Shown one piece after another: positions 14,025-20,396 of a stretch of 20,396 nucleotides of DNA. The notes beneath the pieces were generated by a model, which made no database searches, had not been told where the DNA came from, and was given only the letters and a program-made list of their open reading frames with translations. Numbering within the stretch: the stretch's first letter is position 1; every line of letters starts with the position of its first letter. The translations under genes were made by a program, and so were the position numbers. Source of the DNA: WFZT01 sp964571845 (GTDB lineage Bacteria > Hydrothermota > Hydrothermia > B15-G9 > WFZT01); NCBI GenBank assembly GCA_964571845.1, contig CAZNDM010000111.1, positions 1 to 20,396 of the forward strand, written 5' to 3'.

Positions 14025-14977
14025 AGCTCTGCGAGTTTCTGGGTATAAAATACCCGATTATCCAGGCAGGAATGGTCTGGGCAGCAACTGCACCTCTTGC
14101 GATAGCTGTCTCAGAAAATGGTGGCCTTGGCACTCTTGGTGCCGGATCTATGAGTGATGATGAGCTAAGAGAGCAGATCAGAGAGGTGAAAAAGGCGACA
14201 AACAAGCCTTTTGCCGTGAATATCCCGATAATGTACGGAAGTGCTGAAACTCAGGTAAAGATAGCAATCGAAGAAAAGGTGCCCGTAGTCATCACATCCG
14301 CAGGGAATCCAAAGCTGTACACACCCATACTAAAAGACCACGGAATCAAGGTCTTTCATGTTGTTTCCTCCGTAAAATTTGCAAGGAAAGCCCTTGAAGC
14401 TGGCGTTGATGTGATAATAGCAGAGGGGACAGAGGCCGGGGGGCACAATGGAAGGGAGGGAATAGGAACATTTCCTCTCTTGAGAGCTATTTTAAGCAAT
14501 CTCGGGCAAGTCCCGGTTGTAGCGGCAGGGGGAATAGCAGATGGAGCTGGATTTGCAGCAGCTTTAATGGCAGGGGCAGCCGGAGTGCAGATGGGCACAA
14601 GATTTGTTGCAACGGTTGAATGTGAGGCACACCCTGCATTCAAAGAGGCTATAGTCAAAGCCGGGGACTCTGACACGGTTTTGATTGGTGGAAGCGTAAT
14701 GGCTCCCACAAGGGTAATAAGAAACAAATTTGCAGAAGAAGTCCTGGCTGCTGAGAGACAGGGAAAATCAGCAGAAGAAATTGGCTTGATGTTCAAAGGA
14801 AAGTCCAGACTCGGCATCAGAGAGGGGGATCTTGAAAACGGTTCTCTTATGGCAGGCCAATCTGTCGCACTGATTAAGGAAATCCTTCCGGTAAAAGATG
14901 TAATCTCAAGAATAATCCATGAAGCCCTCACAACGGTCAGGTCCTTTAATATCCAAAACTTTCTCTGCACTCCATAA
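14021..14977 (+). CDS. FabK-like enoyl-ACP reductase / nitronate monooxygenase family flavoprotein
   Basis: The 318-aa TIM-barrel FMN protein opens with LGIKYPIIQAGMVWAATAPLAIAVSENGGLGTLGAG, the family's flavin-binding start. It contains EGTEAGGHNG (conserved His), VPVVAAGGIADGAGFAAALMAGAAGVQMGTRFVAT (phosphate-binding loop), and the Glu/His region ECEAHPAFKEAI. Length and the EAGGHxG motif fit FabK, which reduces enoyl-ACP in fatty acid synthesis, as well as nitronate monooxygenases. The two cannot be separated by eye. I lean to FabK because the sequence is short and lacks extra insertions. Start ATG overlaps the upstream stop (ATGA), so translation is coupled. Confidence 0.9.
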   Translation: MKLCEFLGIKYPIIQAGMVWAATAPLAIAVSENGGLGTLGAGSMSDDELREQIREVKKATNKPFAVNIPIMYGSAETQVKIAIEEKVPVVITSAGNPKLYTPILKDHGIKVFHVVSSVKFARKALEAGVDVIIAEGTEAGGHNGREGIGTFPLLRAILSNLGQVPVVAAGGIADGAGFAAALMAGAAGVQMGTRFVATVECEAHPAFKEAIVKAGDSDTVLIGGSVMAPTRVIRNKFAEEVLAAERQGKSAEEIGLMFKGKSRLGIREGDLENGSLMAGQSVALIKEILPVKDVISRIIHEALTTVRSFNIQNFLCTP

Positions 14978-17095
14978 ATGGCCCTCACAAGAGATAAAGT
15001 CATCAAAACCCTGAAAAGGTGCAGGCGGAAATACATATCTACCAACACTCTTGCCAAAAAACTGAGACTTAAAAAAGAAGGGAAAAAACAGCTAAAAAAA
15101 ATCCTGCAGGAACTCACAAGGGAAGGAATTGTTTACAAAAATCGAGACGGTAAGGTCGGACTTTCAGAAAAAATCGGTCTCCTCAAAGGAAAAATCCAGA
15201 GGTTTAAAGAGGGATTTGGCTTTTTCCTGACTCCCGAAGGCGAAGAAGACATCTTTATCTCACCTGCCAACATGAAGGGTGCCCTCTCGGGTGACACCGT
15301 GCTTGTTCAGGTGCTCGCAAGGAGAAAAAGAAGAAAGCCCGAAGGCAAGGTGGTAAAAATAATTGAGAGGGCAAAAGAAAAGTATGTTGGTACCTTCTAC
15401 GGAACTGCAAAGCGGGGGGAAGTGGAACCGGACGATCCCTCGCTCCCAAGAAGAATTCCTGTAGTTAAGGGTAAAACAAAAGGAGCCAGAGACGGATACA
15501 AAGTCATCTTTTCTCTTGTCGAAAAGAGAGGCAAATTTTACGCTGAAATTCTTTCATCAGTGGGACCCGAGGAAGATCCGTCAACTGACCTGAAGGTTGT
15601 TTTGCTGAAATACGACCTCAACCCAGAATTTCCCGAGGCGGTCGTAAAAGAAGTTGAAGCTCTTAAAATGCCAGAGTACACACCTTCGACCAAAAGATTG
15701 GATCTGAGACAGGAGCTCATCTTTACCATTGATCCTGTTGATGCAAAGGATTTTGACGATGCAATCTCCATAAAGAAGACAAGCCACGGTTATCAGCTCG
15801 GTGTTCATATCGCGGATGTGAGTTTCTTTGTGCCGTCAAAATCAGCAACGGATATTGAAGCCCTCAGCCGCGGAACTTCCGTTTATCTCGTAAATTTCGT
15901 TGTCCCCATGCTCCCTCACAAACTCTCCAGTGATCTCTGCTCACTCGTACCCGGAAAAGACAGATTTACAATGAGTGTTATCATGGATTTTGACTTTGAG
16001 GGAAATCTGCTCAAGAGGAAATTCAGGAAATCGGTTATAAACTCAAAAGCCAGATTAACATACGAAGACGCCCAGAAATTATTGGATGGGGAGGATCTCG
16101 ACGCGGAATCACACTCAATATTTGCCTCTTCAGAAGTTTACGAAAAAGTTAAGGAATCCCTTCAGCATGCACTTGAACTTGCAAAGATTCTCAGGGAAAG
16201 GCGCTGGCAAAGGGGGAGCCTTGATTTTGACCTTCCAGAACCTGAGATCGTCCTATTCCCATCGGGAGAGGTGGCATCCATAAAACCAGCAGTGAGATCC
16301 TGGAGTCACAAGCTCATAGAAGAATTTATGATCAAAGCTAACGAAGTGGTGGCGCAGTATTTTACTGACAAAGGATTACCAACTATTTACAGAGTGCATG
16401 AACCTCCGGATCCACAAAAAATAAAAAATTTTCTTATTCTCGCTCAGAATATTATCGGGGAGAAACTCGTCACCGAAAAGGTTACCCCAAAAATACTACA
16501 AACTGTTTTGAAAAAAGTCGAAGGCAAACCAGAGGAACCATTATTGAACTACCTGTTGCTGAGATCTCTGAAGAGAGCCAAATATTCAGTCGAAAATGTT
16601 GGCCATTTCGGTCTTGCTTCTGAGAACTACCTGCACTTTACATCTCCTATCAGGAGGTATCCTGATCTGATTGTTCACAGACTTCTCAAGTCAGCGATGA
16701 AAGGGAAACCAAGAAAGGGTGAGAGCTGGATCGAGTACCTGACATATGTAGCAGAGAGATCTTCTGAGAGAGAAAGAATTGCAGAGAAAGCGGAATTCGA
16801 GCACATGGATTACAAAGCTATGGATTACATGAAAAACAAAATTGGTGAAGTCTTTGAGGGATTGATCACCCACATAATGGCCAATGGTTTCTTTGTTCAG
16901 CTCAAAGACATACTTGTTGAAGGATTCGTAAGTATCGACAGCCTTGGGGGAAATTTTGTCTATGATCCTGAGCGATACGAGCTCAGAGAATTACGGACAG
17001 GAAAAACTTTTAAAATTGGCCAGAGTGTAAAGGTATTGGTGGTGAAAGTGGACAAATGGCTGAAGAGACTTGATCTTGTAATTCAGGAGGAATAA
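14978..17095 (+). CDS. rnr: Ribonuclease R
   Basis: The 705-aa protein is a processive 3'-5' exoribonuclease that digests structured RNA. Parts in order: an N-terminal winged helix (1-62), cold-shock domains (about 65-230, GLLKGKIQRFKEGFGFF), the RNB catalytic domain (about 235-560) with TIDPVDAKDFDDAISI holding the metal-binding Asp cluster near 252-261, and FTSPIRRYPDLIVHRLL. A C-terminal S1 domain spans about 620-704 (GEVFEGLITHIMANGFFVQL). Both the helix and S1 are kept, as in RNase R rather than RNase II. ATG follows the previous stop directly with no recognisable ribosome binding site, so it depends on translational coupling. AGGAGG at its end serves the next gene. Confidence 0.96.
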   Translation: MALTRDKVIKTLKRCRRKYISTNTLAKKLRLKKEGKKQLKKILQELTREGIVYKNRDGKVGLSEKIGLLKGKIQRFKEGFGFFLTPEGEEDIFISPANMKGALSGDTVLVQVLARRKRRKPEGKVVKIIERAKEKYVGTFYGTAKRGEVEPDDPSLPRRIPVVKGKTKGARDGYKVIFSLVEKRGKFYAEILSSVGPEEDPSTDLKVVLLKYDLNPEFPEAVVKEVEALKMPEYTPSTKRLDLRQELIFTIDPVDAKDFDDAISIKKTSHGYQLGVHIADVSFFVPSKSATDIEALSRGTSVYLVNFVVPMLPHKLSSDLCSLVPGKDRFTMSVIMDFDFEGNLLKRKFRKSVINSKARLTYEDAQKLLDGEDLDAESHSIFASSEVYEKVKESLQHALELAKILRERRWQRGSLDFDLPEPEIVLFPSGEVASIKPAVRSWSHKLIEEFMIKANEVVAQYFTDKGLPTIYRVHEPPDPQKIKNFLILAQNIIGEKLVTEKVTPKILQTVLKKVEGKPEEPLLNYLLLRSLKRAKYSVENVGHFGLASENYLHFTSPIRRYPDLIVHRLLKSAMKGKPRKGESWIEYLTYVAERSSERERIAEKAEFEHMDYKAMDYMKNKIGEVFEGLITHIMANGFFVQLKDILVEGFVSIDSLGGNFVYDPERYELRELRTGKTFKIGQSVKVLVVKVDKWLKRLDLVIQEE

Positions 17096-17097
17096 AA

Positions 17098-17670
17098 ATG
17101 AGGGGAACCATAAAAGACAGGGAGGAGGTTTTTCTCGACAACCTCACAAACTCCCTATGTGGTAAAAGATGGTTTGCATTTTATACAAAGCCCCAGCAGG
17201 AACGGAAAGTTGAGAAGTATCTCGTTGAAAGGGGAATAAAGACATTTGTGCCCAGAGCATACAAGTATCTGAATGTGGCGGGAAAAAGACGACTCATGGA
17301 AGCTCCCCTTTTCCGGAGCTATGTTTTTGTCCATATTGAATACAAAACCAGAGAGTACTATCTTGCGCTGGATGCACCGGGAGTGAGCACAATTATTCAC
17401 AAAAGAGGCATACCCGTCCCCATACCCGATGAGGAGATGCTCTCATTGATCAAAGTGGTGGAAAGAGCAAGAAACAACATACTCGAACATCCGTTCCTTA
17501 AAAAGGGACAGAAGGTCATAATAGTCGAAGGACCACTCAAGGGAGCAGTCGGAATAATTGAAGAGGTGGACAAAAATAAACTCCTTTTTTATGTCAATAT
17601 AACCATACTGAATCGATCAGTATCGGTTCCCCTCCATCCACGGGTGGTTGAAAGATACAGGGGAGAATAG
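17098..17670 (+). CDS. NusG-family antiterminator (RfaH/LoaP/UpxY-like paralogue)
   Basis: The 190-aa protein has a NusG N-terminal domain (about residues 23-125: WFAFYTKPQQERKVEKYLVERGI, then PLFRSYVFVHIE) and a C-terminal KOW domain (about 136-190: KGQKVIIVEGPLKGAVGIIEEVD). The reading pattern, with TFVP followed by a PLFRSYVFV strand and a compact KOW, fits specialised paralogues that ride on RNA polymerase through one operon rather than housekeeping NusG. It follows RNase R by 2 nt with a strong AGGAGG site. With the polysaccharide export gene in the same transcription unit, an operon-specific role in surface polysaccharide expression is likely but inferred. The promoter of the next gene overlaps its 3' end. 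Confidence 0.9.
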   Translation: MRGTIKDREEVFLDNLTNSLCGKRWFAFYTKPQQERKVEKYLVERGIKTFVPRAYKYLNVAGKRRLMEAPLFRSYVFVHIEYKTREYYLALDAPGVSTIIHKRGIPVPIPDEEMLSLIKVVERARNNILEHPFLKKGQKVIIVEGPLKGAVGIIEEVDKNKLLFYVNITILNRSVSVPLHPRVVERYRGE

Positions 17671-17676
17671 TATAAT
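17648..17676 (+). promoter_or_regulatory. Strong sigma70-type promoter
   Basis: TTGAAA (17648-17653), exactly 17 nt and a perfect TATAAT (17671-17676) lie across the end of the NusG-like gene. Transcription would begin near 17683, ahead of AAAAGGAGGT (17697-17706) and the ATG at 17712. The next gene is therefore probably expressed on its own and strongly. Confidence 0.82.
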
Positions 17677-17711
17677 TTAGAACCATTCAAAATTAAAAGG
17701 AGGTAAAAATT

Positions 17712-18329
17712 ATGGCAAAGACAACTTTCGCTGAAGAAATATATCTGAGGGCGCTTACGGGTAAAGTTGTCGGAGAACACATTCTTGGTGTTTACAACAA
17801 GGTTGCTGTTATTTCAGTAAAAAATATCATCTGTAGTGCAATAAGTGCAGCCGCCGAGGCTGCATTTGTGATGAAAACCCAGGGTAGAGCTGCTCATTTC
17901 ATCGTTGAAGACGGAAACATCGATGAGGTGGTCAAAGAAGTTGAAAAATTTGACCCCAATGCCATCATCCTTATGTTCGGAGGAGAAACTTCAATAGAGG
18001 AAACAAAAAAGCTGTTTGTGAACACGATGAATGCCCTCGCAAAGTCTGATCTCGAGGCAGATGTGATCGTTCATGTGAGAATATTCGCTGCTGGAGGCCT
18101 CAAAGAGGCTGTACAGAACAAGGAAGTTGTTGATTACCTTCAGTCTGTTGAAGTCTATGTTTATACAGTTGATTTCGATCATGGGCTTATCCTCTTTAAT
18201 GATGTTTATGTCGAAGACAACGGAGAGATCGTGCTTTCCAAGATCGCTGAGATCCCTGTAACAGTGGAACATGCAGATTTACTTAATCGTTCACTCAGAG
18301 ATAAGACGGTAGAGTGGAAAGACATGTAA
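17712..18329 (+). CDS. Unrecognised soluble alpha/beta protein, 205 aa
   Basis: I do not recognise this family. The protein appears soluble and cytoplasmic, with no signal peptide or membrane helix. It shows alternating strands and helices: KVAVISVKNIICSAISAAAEAAFV, PNAIILMFGGETSIEETKKLF, ADVIVHVRIFAAGGLKEAV, and a strand-rich end (VEVYVYTVDFDHGLILFNDVYV). No catalytic signature is evident; a His/Asp pair at VDFDHG and the GGETS loop could be a site. Its own near-consensus promoter, a full ribosome binding site and a hairpin right after its stop mark it as an independent, probably abundant gene. Confidence 0.85.
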   Translation: MAKTTFAEEIYLRALTGKVVGEHILGVYNKVAVISVKNIICSAISAAAEAAFVMKTQGRAAHFIVEDGNIDEVVKEVEKFDPNAIILMFGGETSIEETKKLFVNTMNALAKSDLEADVIVHVRIFAAGGLKEAVQNKEVVDYLQSVEVYVYTVDFDHGLILFNDVYVEDNGEIVLSKIAEIPVTVEHADLLNRSLRDKTVEWKDM

Positions 18330-18335
18330 TACAGA

Positions 18336-18362
18336 GGTGCCCCACACGAAGTGTGGGGCACC
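18336..18362 (+). terminator. Hairpin after the 205-aa gene
   Basis: A perfect 12-bp stem, GGTGCCCCACAC/GTGTGGGGCACC, with loop GAA begins 7 nt after the stop. It is not followed by a T-run (ATTCTC instead), so it is an imperfect intrinsic terminator or a 3'-end stabiliser. The ACGAAGT loop region resembles the loops of the palindromic repeats at the window edges. Confidence 0.55.
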
Positions 18363-18390
18363 ATTCTCAAAACCTTCCATCTGTTTGGTC

Positions 18391-18419
18391 TTGTTACATC
18401 ACGATCATAACTATATAAT
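18391..18419 (+). promoter_or_regulatory. Promoter for the 51-aa membrane peptide
   Basis: TTGTTA (18391-18396), a 17-nt spacer and a perfect TATAAT (18414-18419) lie just before AAGGAGGT (18429-18436) and the ATG at 18443. The predicted leader is short, about 17 nt. Confidence 0.75.
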
Positions 18420-18442
18420 GACATAAAAAAGGAGGTCTGGCG

Positions 18443-18598
18443 ATGTGGCAAGACTGGGTTAATTTCATACTCGGTGTAATAATATTCGTAGCGGCACTTG
18501 CCGGTGTTGAGGCAAAATTCATCTTCTGGCTTGGGGGTCTTCTCGTAGCTTTCTTTTCTGTCTGGTCAGCCCTGGCCAAACAGTCTCCCAAGCATTAG
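18443..18598 (+). CDS. SPW-repeat-like membrane peptide, 51 aa
   Basis: This short gene has its own promoter and a strong AAGGAGGT ribosome binding site. The product starts MWQDWVNFILGVIIFVAALAG, has a second hydrophobic segment (KFIFWLGGLLVAFFSVWSALA) and a short polar tail. The WQDWVNFILG opening and the W-spaced second helix match the SPW repeat pattern, but the SPW triplet itself is missing (FVAA in its place) and there is only one unit rather than two. A two-helix hairpin in the inner membrane is expected. Function unknown. Confidence 0.8.
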   Translation: MWQDWVNFILGVIIFVAALAGVEAKFIFWLGGLLVAFFSVWSALAKQSPKH

Positions 18599-18655
18599 GA
18601 ACAGGTTCCTTGTGGAGGGGGTGGCTTCATTTATTCCCGAAATGAATTTATGATA

Positions 18656-18706
18656 AAAAGGCGATGGGGGAGCGGGGCGCCCAAAGGCGCCCCGCTCCCC
18701 CATCGC
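18656..18706 (-). terminator. Intrinsic terminator of the cytochrome gene
   Basis: Read on the minus strand, a perfect 21-bp GC-rich stem (18706-18686 with 18681-18661) and a 4-nt loop are followed by CTTTTT. It begins about 20 nt after the cytochrome stop. On the plus strand there is no T-run, so the direction of action is mainly minus, though it may also shield against read-through from the 51-aa gene. The stem is unusually long and GC-rich. Confidence 0.88.
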
Positions 18707-18726
18707 TCCTCCTTCTCACCCTCTTT

Positions 18727-20019
18727 TTACTTCTTCCTCAGATCTGGTACATCCTCACCGGGCACAACATTCGTGCCGCCACAGCTGTATGTGGCGCCAG
18801 GTATGTACTTATGAGGATCTGGATGTCCAAGCTTTATCAGATGATCATATTCCCTCTTAAGTTTCATGAATCTTCTCTTAACCTCATGTGCACCGTGCCA
18901 CCATGCATAGTCAGGTCCCATCATGGAAGCACCCATCCTCATACGCCTACCTTCATGATGCCACAGGAGCCAGAAATCCCACTCAAACTCCTCGTCAAAC
19001 GGCCTTGGAGTAAGTAGCTTCTTCTTTTTAAGCGTAGCCAGCATCTTCTTTGCCGGAGCAAAGTAATTCTTGTTGTAATTCTCAACCTGTTTTTCGATTC
19101 TCGTGAAATAGTACTCGGCATGTCTCTCTGTGTGGCACTGGAGACAGACCTTTTTCATGTTCTCCCTGTGTTTGGCTCTCACAGTTTCGTCCTGAGGTTT
19201 CCAGTAAACAGGATCTTTCCATGTAACAGACTTTGGAGGCTTGAGCTCGAGCCAGATTCTTTCACCCACATCGTGGGTGCTCTCGAGAACAACCTCTCCG
19301 GTCTTCGGATCTTTAACCTCACCCACATGACATGTCACACATGTGGGGGCATGATCTTTGAGTCCTGCAAGCCACATCTTGCCGTGATAGGACTCCTCCC
19401 AGATCTCGATCTGCGGATGGTCAGGACCCATGTGGCATCTACCACATGTGGACGGATTCCTTGCCTCCTTCAAAGAGAAGAGGTGTTTGTTATGGCATGA
19501 AGTACATGTACCGCGTGTACCATCTGGATTGATTCTACCAACACCATTGTTAGGATAATTTACCCAGTCAAGCTTGTCCTTAATGATGGATCCGTGACAC
19601 ATGAAGCATCCTGTCGCTCTCTCCGGCGTGGAATTAGCACCTTTGACTACCCACGGGTCTTTCAAAATGTTCACGAAGAAGTGAACCGTATTGGCATGTT
19701 TTGTCCTTTCGTACTCCATCACCTCTTTTGAATGGCAGTTGGCACAGGATGCTGGCGTCACAATAGCTGAGACAGGAGTGGATGATTGACATTTGTCGCT
19801 AATTATCGTCTTCTTGTAGAGCTTTGGATCGTGACATTCCATACACGCAACACCTTCAGGAGCATGAGCACTGAGCGCCCACTGCTTCACAACTTCCGGT
19901 GTCACCTTCTTATGGCAGTCGTAACATGCTTTGGAATTCTCCCCTATAACAATTTCAGCATGGAGGACAAAGGCTAACAGAAGACCGAAGGAGATCATCA
20001 CGAATTTATTTTTATACAT
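18727..20019 (-). CDS. Octaheme cytochrome c, hydroxylamine oxidoreductase (HAO)-like
   Basis: The 430-aa protein has a signal peptide (about residues 1-21) and eight CxxCH heme sites, at 32, 59, 92, 138, 172, 192, 227 and 292. The C-terminus reads WHHEGRRMRMGASMMGPDYAWWHGAHEVKRRF, which closely matches the C-terminal block of octaheme hydroxylamine oxidoreductases. It acts outside the cytoplasm. HAO proteins oxidise hydroxylamine or hydrazine; relatives without the crosslinking Tyr are thought to reduce nitrite or hydroxylamine. Which applies needs alignment. No NapC-type quinol partner or other nitrogen gene is in the window. AAGGAGGTG lies close before ATG, and the gene has its own promoter and terminator. 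Confidence 0.93.
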   Translation of the reverse strand: MYKNKFVMISFGLLLAFVLHAEIVIGENSKACYDCHKKVTPEVVKQWALSAHAPEGVACMECHDPKLYKKTIISDKCQSSTPVSAIVTPASCANCHSKEVMEYERTKHANTVHFFVNILKDPWVVKGANSTPERATGCFMCHGSIIKDKLDWVNYPNNGVGRINPDGTRGTCTSCHNKHLFSLKEARNPSTCGRCHMGPDHPQIEIWEESYHGKMWLAGLKDHAPTCVTCHVGEVKDPKTGEVVLESTHDVGERIWLELKPPKSVTWKDPVYWKPQDETVRAKHRENMKKVCLQCHTERHAEYYFTRIEKQVENYNKNYFAPAKKMLATLKKKKLLTPRPFDEEFEWDFWLLWHHEGRRMRMGASMMGPDYAWWHGAHEVKRRFMKLKREYDHLIKLGHPDPHKYIPGATYSCGGTNVVPGEDVPDLRKK

Positions 20020-20041
20020 CCTTCACCTCCTTTTTGGCTCT

Positions 20042-20070
20042 ATTTTATAAAGCTGTTTCTGGTATGTCTA
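20042..20070 (-). promoter_or_regulatory. Promoter of the cytochrome gene
   Basis: On the minus strand, TAGACA (20070-20065), a 17-nt spacer and TAAAAT (20047-20042) each match five of six consensus bases. The leader of about 15 nt carries AAGGAGGTG directly before the ATG at 20019. An alternative TATAAA two bases off is also possible. Confidence 0.55.
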
Positions 20071-20193
20071 TGCTAAATTCGTAGGATATCGAATAGTAAA
20101 AAAGGACTATTTCCCGTTACCAGACCTGATCCAGCACACGGATGACGTTGAAAGTAAATCCCCCTCCTGATTGCGAGAAAATTCACTCACAAA

Positions 20194-20312
20194 CTCCCCT
20201 CCCGCACGGCGGGAGGGGATTGAGGGGAGGGTAAAAAGACCACTCACTGCTCTCCCTGTCAGGTCTGCTTTTTTCACCCCCTCCTTAATCCTCCCCCACT
20301 TCGTGGGGGAGG
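20194..20312 (-). repeat. Two-hairpin palindromic repeat, right copy (inverted)
   Basis: This is the inverted counterpart of the element at 18-147. It holds one palindrome with 10-bp arms (20290-20299 with 20303-20312, loop TTC) and another with 11-bp arms (20195-20205 with 20209-20219, loop ACG). The linker between them carries CTGTCAGGTCTGCTTTTTT. All nine differences from the left copy in the 50-nt linker block are transitions. No coding potential is seen; a 76-aa frame across 20107-20337 is rejected. Confidence 0.75.
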
Positions 20313-20327
20313 GGTTGGAGAGGTGAT

Positions 20328-20356
20328 CCTCCCCCAACGCAGAGCTTTGGGGGAGG
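20328..20356. repeat. Additional palindrome of the same family
   Basis: CCTCCCCCAA and TTGGGGGAGG form a perfect 10-bp stem with a 9-nt loop, resembling the first palindrome of the left copy. It is followed by GGGTTGGAG, like the repeat unit just before it. It may begin a further copy cut off by the window edge. Confidence 0.65.
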
Positions 20357-20396
20357 GGTTGGAGTTTCTCCCGTGGAGCGGGATTTGAAAAGTTTT

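Noticed and set aside
14356..15117. 253-aa open frame on the minus strand
   Set aside because: It lies antisense to the FabK-like gene and the start of RNase R, both of which match known families closely. It is Ser/Ala/Pro-rich without motifs.
18664..19017. 117-aa plus-strand open frame
   Set aside because: It is antisense to the C-terminal block of the octaheme cytochrome and crosses its terminator.

Overview
The window reads as a bacterial chromosome segment of moderate GC content. A bacterial rpmH-rnpA-yidD-yidC-jag block and consensus-like sigma70 promoters (TTGACA/TTGTAA, 17 bp, TATAAT-type) sit beside genes more often met in archaea or deep-branching bacteria: V/A-type ATPase subunits, a family-B DNA polymerase and an eight-heme cytochrome. 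Arginine is written mostly as AGA/AGG and the proteins are rich in Lys, Glu and Arg, which suggests an anaerobic, perhaps thermophilic lineage of an uncultured phylum (WOR-3/Hydrothermae-like is my guess; no marker here proves it).

Layout. (1) 1-292 is a palindrome-rich repeat. Its left copy (about 18-147) recurs inverted at the right edge (about 20194-20312). (2) 293-3200, plus strand: tRNA-Val(GAC), rpmH, rnpA, yidD, yidC and jag, tightly packed. (3) 7613-3257, minus strand: lexA, a RecA-fold protein without a P-loop, a divergent family-B DNA polymerase and a DEDDh exonuclease fused to a WYL-like domain. A 7+2+7 palindrome lies exactly in the spacer of a consensus promoter in front of lexA. 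(4) 7743-10577, plus strand: a multi-pass membrane protein, a PilM-like protein with a perfect 21-bp hairpin inside its gene, a 48-aa membrane protein and signal peptidase I. (5) 10589-17670, plus strand: V-type ATPase subunits I, K and E, a polysaccharide export (SLBB) protein, a FabK/nitronate monooxygenase-like flavoprotein, RNase R and a NusG paralogue. (6) 17648-18598: an unrecognised 205-aa protein and a 51-aa SPW-like membrane peptide, each with its own promoter. (7) 20070-18656, minus strand: an octaheme hydroxylamine-oxidoreductase-like cytochrome c with its own promoter and a strong intrinsic terminator.

The most interesting system is block 3. Its gene content (LexA, inactive RecA-like protein, divergent polymerase) parallels the LexA-controlled ImuA-ImuB-DnaE2 mutasome of other bacteria, but with a family-B polymerase as the engine. 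That polymerase keeps its polymerase carboxylates, while its own proofreading motifs look eroded, and the next gene encodes a separate, intact DEDDh exonuclease. I infer a damage-inducible translesion or repair synthesis cassette in which proofreading is supplied in trans. This is an inference from sequence and context only.
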